Below, piece by piece: positions 1-5,147 of a DNA stretch of 9,876 bases. Source of the DNA: Pseudomonadota bacterium (lineage in GTDB: Bacteria > Desulfobacterota > Desulfovibrionia > Desulfovibrionales > Desulfovibrionaceae); contig JAEWCY010000058.1 of the NCBI GenBank assembly GCA_023390395.1, positions 1 to 9,876 of the forward strand, written 5' to 3'. The stretch's first letter is position 1. Every line of letters begins with the position of its first letter. The notes below the pieces were generated by a model. It searched no databases and was not told where the DNA came from. It saw only the letters and a program-made list of their open reading frames with translations. The position numbers and the translations under genes were made by a program.

Positions 1-672
1 GGCAATGGCCGCCAGCCCCGCCACGTGGGAGGCGCGACAGGCCTCGCGGTGGGCCAGCCCGGCCGCCCGGAGCGCCGCCAGGACCATGGGCCGCGTCCGG
101 CAGCCCTCGGCGAAAAGGGCCACAGGCAGGGGGCGGACCCAATGGGCCGCGCTCCCGGCCGGCAGGCACCAGACGAGGGGCTCGCGCCAAAGGAGCGTCC
201 CGGCCGCGCTCCCCGGGGCGCGCACCACCACGGCCAGATCGAGTTCCCCGGCCCAGAGGGCCGCCTCCAGGCGCTCGGACAGGTCGCAACGCACCTCCAG
301 ACAGGCCCCGGGGCACTGCTCGGCCAGCAGCCGCGACGCCGTCGCGGCCAGGGTCGCCAGGCATTCGTCCGTCACGCCCAGGCGCAGGGTCGGCGCGGCG
401 CGCGTCGCCTCCAGGGCTCCGGCCGCCTCGCAGGCGAGTCCCAGCATGCGTCTTGCGTAGCCGAGGAGCACCGCGCCCTGGGCCGTGGGCCGGCAGCCCT
501 GGCGCGAGCGCTCCAGGAGCCGGCAGCCGGCGGCCTGCTCCAGGGCGGCCACGGCGGCGCTCACCGCGGCCTGGGTCCGGTGCAGCGCCCCGGCCGCGGC
601 CGTGAAGCTGCCCGTATCCGCCACCGTGGCCAGGGTGCGCAGGGCTTGCAGGTCCAGGCCGGAAACATCCAT
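1..672 (-). CDS. LysR-family transcriptional regulator, C-terminus cut by window edge
   Basis: The minus strand reads open from an ATG at 672-670 to the left edge, giving 224 codons with no stop. Residues about 6-66 form the LysR winged helix-turn-helix, including GSFTAAAGALHRTQAAVSA and LLERSRQG. A linker helix follows, then the start of the effector-binding domain near residue 96 (LRLGVTDE) and a typical ELDLAVVV strand. The family is usually about 290-300 residues, so roughly 70 are missing. The start is supported by an AAAGGA ribosome binding site (683-678) and by homology of the N-terminus. The gene is divergent from an EamA transporter, a common arrangement in which the regulator controls the neighbour; that link is inferred. 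The effector is unknown. An inverted repeat over its own start suggests autoregulation. Confidence 0.93.
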   Translation of the reverse strand, partial: MDVSGLDLQALRTLATVADTGSFTAAAGALHRTQAAVSAAVAALEQAAGCRLLERSRQGCRPTAQGAVLLGYARRMLGLACEAAGALEATRAAPTLRLGVTDECLATLAATASRLLAEQCPGACLEVRCDLSERLEAALWAGELDLAVVVRAPGSAAGTLLWREPLVWCLPAGSAAHWVRPLPVALFAEGCRTRPMVLAALRAAGLAHREACRASHVAGLAAIA

Positions 673-688
673 AAAAATCCTTTATGGA
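668..688. promoter_or_regulatory. Inverted repeat over the LysR start codon: candidate operator or mRNA hairpin
   Basis: Arms TCCATAAA (668-675) and TTTATGGA (681-688) are perfect 8-base complements around a 5-base spacer. T672 and A684 give the T-N11-A pattern known for LysR-family binding sites. On the minus strand the repeat contains the ribosome binding site (GGA in the loop) and the ATG (672-670, inside the downstream arm). It could act as a protein operator for autorepression, or as an RNA hairpin that hides the start codon. The symmetry is seen directly; both functions are inferred. Confidence 0.5.
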
Positions 689-704
689 AGCATCAATTCA
701 TTTC

Positions 705-733
705 ATTATATCTTATGTGAAAGCGGGCGTAAA
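705..733 (-). promoter_or_regulatory. Sigma-70-like promoter for the LysR gene
   Basis: Read on the minus strand, a consensus -10 box TATAAT lies at 710-705. It is preceded after exactly 17 bases by TTTACG at 733-728, which matches four of six positions of TTGACA. Transcription would begin near 698, leaving a leader of about 26 bases before the ATG at 672. The inverted repeat at 668-688 then lies just downstream of the start site, a suitable place for repression. I found no equally good promoter on the plus strand for the divergent transporter gene. Confidence 0.55.
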
Positions 734-742
734 CATCCTGCC

Positions 743-1618
743 ATGTTCGCGCGCATCGCCCCGACCCTCTTCGTCGTGCTCTGGTCCACGGGCTTCATCG
801 TGGCCCGGGCCATCGCCGGCCAGGCCGATCCGTGCCTGTTCCTGACGGCCCGCTTCGTCCTGGCCGCCGGGGTCCTGGCCCTGCTGGCCGTGCGGGCCGG
901 GGCGGCCTGGCCCCGGGGACGGCGGCTGGCCGGCCATCTGGGGGCCGGCGCGGTGCTGCACGGCGTGTACCTGGCCGCCAGCTACCGGGCCGTGGCCCTG
1001 GGCCTGTCCCCGGGCGTCATGGCGCTCATCGGCTCGCTCCAGCCGCCCCTGACCGCCGTCGCGGCGGCGCTTTTTTTCGCGCAAAAGCCCGATAAGCGCC
1101 TGGCGGCGGGAATGGCGGCGGCCCTGGCCGGCGTGGCCCTGGCCGCCTGGCCCGGGTCGGATGCGACCGGGCCGGGTGAGGCGCTCTGTCCCCTGGGGCT
1201 GGCCTTTTGCGCCATGGCCGCCATCACGGCCGGCGCCCTCCTGCAGCGCTCGCGACTGGCCGCCGCCGACCTGCGCACGGCGGCGGCGACCCAGCACGGC
1301 GGCGCGGCCCTGGTCACGCTGGTTTTTGCCTGGTTGTGGGACGAAGGCCGCTTTGCACCGACGACAACCGTGCTCGCGGCCCTGGGCTGGAGCGTGGCCG
1401 GGCTTTCCATCGGCGGCGCGGGACTGCTGGTCTGGATGATCCGGCGCGGGGAGGCGGCCCGGACCGTGTCGCTGCTCTTCCTGGCCCCGCCCCTGGCCGC
1501 GGCCCAGGCCTGGCTTTTCTTCGACGCCTCCTTAAGCGGCGCGCAACTGGCCGGGTTCGCCCTGACCCTGGCCGGCGTCGCGGCGGCCAGGGCCGGACGT
1601 GCGCGCGGCGATTCCTGA
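743..1618 (+). CDS. EamA/DMT-superfamily inner-membrane transporter
   Basis: This 291-residue protein has the size and pattern of a ten-helix drug/metabolite transporter made of two EamA repeats. It opens directly with a hydrophobic helix carrying LWSTGFIVAR, a common first-helix signature. The first repeat runs to about residue 140 (including SLQPPLTAVAAALFF) and the second from about 150 to 285 (including LLFLAPPLAAAQAWLFF). The cargo cannot be told from sequence; relatives export amino acids, metabolites or drugs. The start at 743 was chosen because it puts the first helix at the N-terminus. Reading further upstream would translate the complement of the LysR gene. No strong ribosome binding site is visible. 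Its divergent LysR neighbour is the likely regulator (inference). It converges on uvrC. Confidence 0.9.
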   Translation: MFARIAPTLFVVLWSTGFIVARAIAGQADPCLFLTARFVLAAGVLALLAVRAGAAWPRGRRLAGHLGAGAVLHGVYLAASYRAVALGLSPGVMALIGSLQPPLTAVAAALFFAQKPDKRLAAGMAAALAGVALAAWPGSDATGPGEALCPLGLAFCAMAAITAGALLQRSRLAAADLRTAAATQHGGAALVTLVFAWLWDEGRFAPTTTVLAALGWSVAGLSIGGAGLLVWMIRRGEAARTVSLLFLAPPLAAAQAWLFFDASLSGAQLAGFALTLAGVAAARAGRARGDS

Positions 1619-1638
1619 AGAAGACGCCGGCATTTTTT
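1606..1638 (+). terminator. Possible rho-independent terminator of the EamA gene
   Basis: CGGCG (1606-1610) and CGCCG (1625-1629) can pair around a 14-base loop that includes the EamA stop codon, and six T residues follow at 1633-1638. The stem is short, so this is tentative. On the opposite strand a weaker candidate for uvrC exists: CGCGT (1677-1673) with ACGCG (1654-1650), followed by TCTTTTC. The 59-base gap between the convergent genes may therefore stop transcription in both directions. Confidence 0.35.
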
Positions 1639-1677
1639 CAATGAAAAGACGCGTGCGGCGCGCCGTTCCCGGACGCG

Positions 1678-3600
1678 CTACTCCGGGGGCATCAGCTGCG
1701 CCGGCGGAGGAACGGCTCCGTCCGCAAGGCCGGCAAGGGCCTCGGCCACGGCGGCGGCCCGCTTGGGGCCAAGGCCGGCCTTTTGCGCGATCTCCCCGGC
1801 CCCGGCCGCTTGCATGGCCGCCACCGAGCCGAAGGCCTCCCAGAGGAGCCGGGCCGTCTTGGGACCGACCCCGGGCAGGGCCAGCACGTCGCTGGCCAGG
1901 CCGGTTTTGGTCCTGGCCCGGCGCTGGCGGCCGATGGAGAACTCGTGCACCGCGTCGCGCACCCGTTGGAGGAAAAGCAGTTCCGGCGAACCGGGCCGCA
2001 AGGACAAGGGGTTCTTGCGCCCGGGCACGTGGATGACGTCGTGGAGTTCGTTCTGGGCGCGCGTGTCGCCCTTGGAGATGGCGGCCAGGGCGAAGGCCCC
2101 GCCCGCGCCGGCTGCGGCCAGGGCCCGGGACACGGCCTCGAGCTGGCCCTTGCCGCCGTCGATGAGGAGCAGGTCCGGCCAGGGCGGGCCGGAGGCGGCG
2201 CGTTTGGCGGCGAAGGCGGCCAGGGCGAGGTAGTCGTCGGAAGTGCCCTCGACCTCGGGAAAGGCGTAGGCCCGGTAGTCGCGCTTTTTGGGCGCGCCTT
2301 CCTCGAAGACGACCAGTCCCACCCGCACGCCGCGCCCGCCCAGGTGGGAAACGTCCACGGCCTCGATGCGGGAAAGCAGCGGCAGGCCGAACTTGGCGGC
2401 AAGCGACGGCAGCACGTCGCGCTCGGCCGCCTTGGCCGCCTCCTCGGCAGCGCGGCGGGCGTTGACCTCGGCCAGCTCCAAAAGCTTGCGCTCCTCGCGC
2501 CCCCGGGGCGCGCCAAAGCGCACGGCCGCGCCCCGACGTTCCTCCAGGATCTCGGCCAGGGCCTGGGCGTCCCCCTGCCCTTCGCCGCCGTCGGCGTCGG
2601 CGTCGGGGCCGTCGCCGGCGTCGGCCGTTTCCCCGGCCGCCGCCGGGGCCAGGGCGTCGGGAACCACCACCCGGGACGGAATGAAGCTCTCGGGCCGGTA
2701 GAACTGGGTGAGCGCGCTGCCGGCGGCCCAGACGGCCTCGCCCGCCTCCAGGCCCGGGAAAAAGAAGGTCTTGCGGTCGAGCAGCCGCCCCTGGCGCACG
2801 AACAGGATGCAAAGGCCCACCCCGTGCTCCGTGGCGGCGAACCCGACCACGTCCATGTCCACCAGGCGCGTGAGCACGGTCGCCTGGCCCTCCACGGTGC
2901 GGCGCATAGCCCGCAGCAGGTCGCGAAGCCCGGCCGCTTTCTCAAAGGCCAGGGCCTCGGCCGCCGCCTCCATCTCCTTCTGCACGTTTTTGACGACCTC
3001 GGCCGAGCGGCCGGTGAGAAACGCCTCCACCCGGCGCACCAGCTCCATGTATTCCCCGGCGTCCACGGCCTTGACGCACGGGGCCAGGCACTGGCCGATG
3101 AAATGGTAGAGGCACGGCCGCACCCGGTTGGCCATGGCCCGGTCGCCGCACTTGCGCAACGGAAAGACCCGGCCGAGCTCCTTCCAGGTGGCCCGGGCGG
3201 CGGCGGCCGAGGTGAAGGGGCCGAAATAGGCCGCGCCGTCGCGCACCACGCGCCGGGTGAAGGCAAGCCGCGGAAAAGGCGAGCGCTTGTCGAGCTTGAA
3301 GAGAATGTAGTTCTTGTCGTCCTTGAGCACCACGTTGTAGCGGGGCCGGTGCTTCTTGATCAGGCTCGATTCGAGGAGCAGCGCCTCCTTTTCCGAGGCC
3401 GTGAGCAGCACCTCCACGGCCTCCACCCGGGCCACCAGGGCGGCGGTCTTGACGGTGTGCCCGGCGTCGCCGCGAAAATAGGAACCGAGCCGGGCGCGGA
3501 GATTTTTCGCCTTGCCGACGTAGAGAATCTTCCCGCGCGGCCCCTTCATGAGGTAAACACCCGGTGACGTGGGGAAATTTTGTGCGGTGAAAACGAACAT
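1678..3600 (-). CDS. uvrC: UvrC, excinuclease ABC subunit C
   Basis: UvrC makes both incisions around a bulky lesion handed over by UvrA/UvrB in nucleotide excision repair. The 640 residues show every expected part. The GIY-YIG nuclease is at the N-terminus (GVY 14-16, YVGKAKNLRARL 27-38, probable catalytic Glu77). A four-cysteine set at C151, C163, C171 and C175 fits the iron-sulfur cluster reported for UvrC. The UVR helix that contacts UvrB is at about 202-236. The RNase H-like second nuclease has D416 (VDVSH), an SDDY acidic pair at 455-456, D481 (LIDGGKGQL) and H552. Tandem helix-hairpin-helix motifs are at about 570-622 (LPGVGPKTA). An acidic, Gly/Ala-rich insert lies at about 320-345. 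The ATG at 3600 fits the family start, although its ribosome binding site is weak. It stands as a single gene, divergent from the LOG-like operon. Confidence 0.98.
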   Translation of the reverse strand: MFVFTAQNFPTSPGVYLMKGPRGKILYVGKAKNLRARLGSYFRGDAGHTVKTAALVARVEAVEVLLTASEKEALLLESSLIKKHRPRYNVVLKDDKNYILFKLDKRSPFPRLAFTRRVVRDGAAYFGPFTSAAAARATWKELGRVFPLRKCGDRAMANRVRPCLYHFIGQCLAPCVKAVDAGEYMELVRRVEAFLTGRSAEVVKNVQKEMEAAAEALAFEKAAGLRDLLRAMRRTVEGQATVLTRLVDMDVVGFAATEHGVGLCILFVRQGRLLDRKTFFFPGLEAGEAVWAAGSALTQFYRPESFIPSRVVVPDALAPAAAGETADAGDGPDADADGGEGQGDAQALAEILEERRGAAVRFGAPRGREERKLLELAEVNARRAAEEAAKAAERDVLPSLAAKFGLPLLSRIEAVDVSHLGGRGVRVGLVVFEEGAPKKRDYRAYAFPEVEGTSDDYLALAAFAAKRAASGPPWPDLLLIDGGKGQLEAVSRALAAAGAGGAFALAAISKGDTRAQNELHDVIHVPGRKNPLSLRPGSPELLFLQRVRDAVHEFSIGRQRRARTKTGLASDVLALPGVGPKTARLLWEAFGSVAAMQAAGAGEIAQKAGLGPKRAAAVAEALAGLADGAVPPPAQLMPPE

Positions 3601-3626
3601 GGTCCATGAGGATAGCCCGGCGACGC

Positions 3627-3650
3627 GGCGGACTCAAGCCTTGGGCCGCC
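3627..3650. other. Potential hairpin in the uvrC / LOG-like divergent region
   Basis: GGCGG (3627-3631) pairs with CCGCC (3646-3650). After one bulged A, CTCAA (3633-3637) pairs with TTGGG (3641-3645), including one G-T pair, around a three-base loop. A looser outer repeat, TAGCCCG (3613-3619) with CGGGCTA (3664-3670), encloses it. It has no following T tract on the plus strand, so it does not look like a terminator. It may sit in the leader of either divergent gene. I see no convincing -35/-10 pair in 3601-3716. Confidence 0.3.
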
Positions 3651-3716
3651 AACCTTTCGTCCTCGGGCTAAGGCTCCCTTGCCCTTGGAGAAAGACGCGT
3701 GTAGGAACAATCGGAC

Positions 3717-4187
3717 ATGACGACGGCGCGACCCAGGCGGATTTCGGTCATCGGCGCGGCTTCCTGCGACGCGGCCACGGCGGCCCAGGCCCGGCGGCTC
3801 GGGGCGCTTCTCGCCGGTCGCGGCTGGGAGATCGTGTGCGGCGGAGGCGGCGGCGTCATGGCGGCCGCCTGTCAGGGCGCCCGGGAGGCCGGCGGCCGCA
3901 CCATCGGCATCCTGCCGGGGAACGACCCCGGCGCGGCCAATCCCTACGTGGACGTGCCCATCGTCACCGGAATGGGTATCGCGCGCAACGTTTTGGTGGT
4001 ACTCAACGGCGAGGCGGCCGTGGCCGTGGCGGGCGGAGCCGGCACCCTGTCGGAGATCGGCCTGGCGCTCAAGCTCGGCCGGCCCGTGGCGGCCCTGGGC
4101 CCCTACGGCGGCCTGCCCGGGGTCCGGGCGGTCGCCAGCCCGGAAGAAGCGGCGGAAGCCGTCGCCGCCCTGCTCGACGGATCGTAA
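3717..4187 (+). CDS. LOG-like / TIGR00725-type Rossmann-fold nucleotide-binding protein
   Basis: This 156-residue protein has the SLOG fold seen in LOG cytokinin-activating phosphoribohydrolases and in the TIGR00725 family. Visible parts are a first strand and loop (RISVIGAASCD, 8-18), a glycine cluster GWEIVCGGGGGVMAAA (36-51), TIGILPGND (62-70), GMGIARN with R90, and AGGAGTLSE (105-113) with E113. In LOG enzymes the matching motif is PGGxGTxxE, and the Arg and Glu take part in splitting a nucleoside monophosphate into base and ribose 5-phosphate. The Pro is Ala here. Members were also annotated as possible molybdenum-cofactor carriers, so the substrate remains open. Start ATG 3717 has AGGA at 3703-3706. 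It is first in a run of five same-strand genes, 20 bases before the HIT gene. Confidence 0.85.
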   Translation: MTTARPRRISVIGAASCDAATAAQARRLGALLAGRGWEIVCGGGGGVMAAACQGAREAGGRTIGILPGNDPGAANPYVDVPIVTGMGIARNVLVVLNGEAAVAVAGGAGTLSEIGLALKLGRPVAALGPYGGLPGVRAVASPEEAAEAVAALLDGS

Positions 4188-4207
4188 CGGTTGGGAGCTT
4201 TATCCGC

Positions 4208-4711
4208 ATGGTCGAAGTGTTGTGGGCGCCCTGGCGCATGGAGTACATCCTTGGGCCCAAGCCCGACGCCTGCGTCTTTTGTCTGCCCGAGGACGCCCAT
4301 GAAGACAGGGAGCGCCTGGTCCTGGCCCGGGGACGGCACACCTTCGTCATCATGAACAAATTTCCCTACAATTCCGGACACCTTATGGTCACGCCCCTGC
4401 GCCACGCCAGCTGCCTCACCGAACTGACGCCGGACGAGGCCCTGGAACTGACCAGGGGGCTCACCTATTGCACCAAGGCGATGCAGGAGGCCATGCGGCC
4501 GCAGGGCATCAACATCGGGCTCAATCTCGGCGAGGCGGCCGGCGCCGGCATCGCCGCCCATCTGCACTTCCAGATGGTGCCGCGCTGGAACGGCGACTCC
4601 TCGTTCATGGCCGTTTTCGGAGAGACGCGGGTCGTGCCCCAGCTTCTGCTCTCCACCTACGATCGGCTCAAACCGTTTTTCCAGGGTTATCTTGCAACCG
4701 TTACGTCGTGA
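4208..4711 (+). CDS. HIT-family nucleotide hydrolase/transferase with an HxHxQ motif
   Basis: HIT proteins bind nucleotides and cleave or transfer at the alpha-phosphate. This 167-residue protein starts with LWAPWRMEYI and has a CVFC pair (C22, C25), with H44 a possible further metal ligand. NSGHLMVTPLRH (55-66) and GLNLGEAAGAG (104-114) are typical of the bacterial branch related to Ap4A phosphorylases. The active-site motif is H118-L-H120-F-Q122 followed by MVPRWNGD, so the third His of the triad is Gln. The codon is CAG at 4571-4573, so this is a true reading. HxHxQ is known from GalT and yeast Ap4A phosphorylase. The substrate is not determinable here; dinucleoside polyphosphates are a reasonable guess. 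GGGAG at 4193-4197 supports the start. Confidence 0.9.
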   Translation: MVEVLWAPWRMEYILGPKPDACVFCLPEDAHEDRERLVLARGRHTFVIMNKFPYNSGHLMVTPLRHASCLTELTPDEALELTRGLTYCTKAMQEAMRPQGINIGLNLGEAAGAGIAAHLHFQMVPRWNGDSSFMAVFGETRVVPQLLLSTYDRLKPFFQGYLATVTS

Positions 4712-4712
4712 C

Positions 4713-4719
4713 AAGGAGG
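4713..4719 (+). promoter_or_regulatory. Ribosome binding site fixing the lapA-like gene start
   Basis: AAGGAGG lies 5 bases before ATG 4725 and immediately after the HIT stop codon (4709-4711). It selects this ATG over an in-frame ATG at 4692, which has no such site and lies inside the HIT gene. Confidence 0.8.
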
Positions 4720-4724
4720 CCTCC

Positions 4725-5126
4725 ATGCGCGTGATCAAGGTGCTTTTCCTGCTCGTGTTCTTCTTCGTCTGCATGCTCTTCTTCGTGCAGAACACCGCCA
4801 TCCTGGAAACGCCCCTGCTGCTCAAGCTCGGCGCGTTCGGCTACATGGTCCAGAGCCCGGCCGTGCCTTTCTACGTGGTGCTGCTGATCTCCTTCGTCGC
4901 CGGCGGCCTGTTCTGCACCCTGTACTTCCTGGCCGAGAAGGTCCGCCTGGCCACGAGCGTGCGCAGCCTGCAGAACAAGGTCAACGCCATGGAAAAGCAG
5001 CTGGCCTCCCAGAAGAAGTCCACGGTCGCCGCGCCCATCGTGGCCCCGAGCTACGCCGCCGCGGCCCCGGCTTCGCCCGCGCCCGCCTCCGACGCCCCTG
5101 CCGCGGACAAGAAGGCCGACGCCTAG
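4725..5126 (+). CDS. LapA-domain (DUF1049) small inner-membrane protein
   Basis: This 133-residue protein has two membrane helices (about 5-22 and 47-69) joined by a short loop with the characteristic QNT and PVPFY-like segments. A helical, coiled-coil-like stretch follows (71-98, VRSLQNKVNAMEKQLASQ), then a flexible Ala/Pro tail (101-133). This is the plan of LapA/DUF1049 proteins. In Escherichia coli the relative LapA acts with LapB in controlling lipopolysaccharide synthesis through LpxC turnover. No lapB lies beside it here, so that role is only a possibility. Its place between a HIT gene and mutS gives no clear functional hint. Its TAG stop is in the same frame as mutS and 21 bases before it. 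Confidence 0.85.
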   Translation: MRVIKVLFLLVFFFVCMLFFVQNTAILETPLLLKLGAFGYMVQSPAVPFYVVLLISFVAGGLFCTLYFLAEKVRLATSVRSLQNKVNAMEKQLASQKKSTVAAPIVAPSYAAAAPASPAPASDAPAADKKADA

Positions 5127-5147
5127 GCCGTCGCCGCACCTGCCGCC

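Noticed and set aside
485..742. Upstream extension of the EamA transporter frame
   Set aside because: It would translate the complement of the LysR gene and add an Arg/Ala-rich segment ahead of the natural first membrane helix.
1783..3567. Long open frame of 594 codons on the plus strand opposite uvrC
   Set aside because: It is the complement of a certain uvrC gene, shows no domain and has Gly/Arg/Ala-rich composition typical of antisense frames in G+C-rich DNA.
3613..3670. tRNA-like layout suggested by 7-base end arms
   Set aside because: Only about 58 bases in total, with no T-loop, anticodon arm or CCA end, so it cannot be a tRNA.
3569..4207. Upstream extension of the HIT frame through the LOG-like gene
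   Set aside because: It is an Arg/Gly-rich shadow of the LOG-like gene; the HIT family begins at the LWAPWRMEYI segment near 4208.
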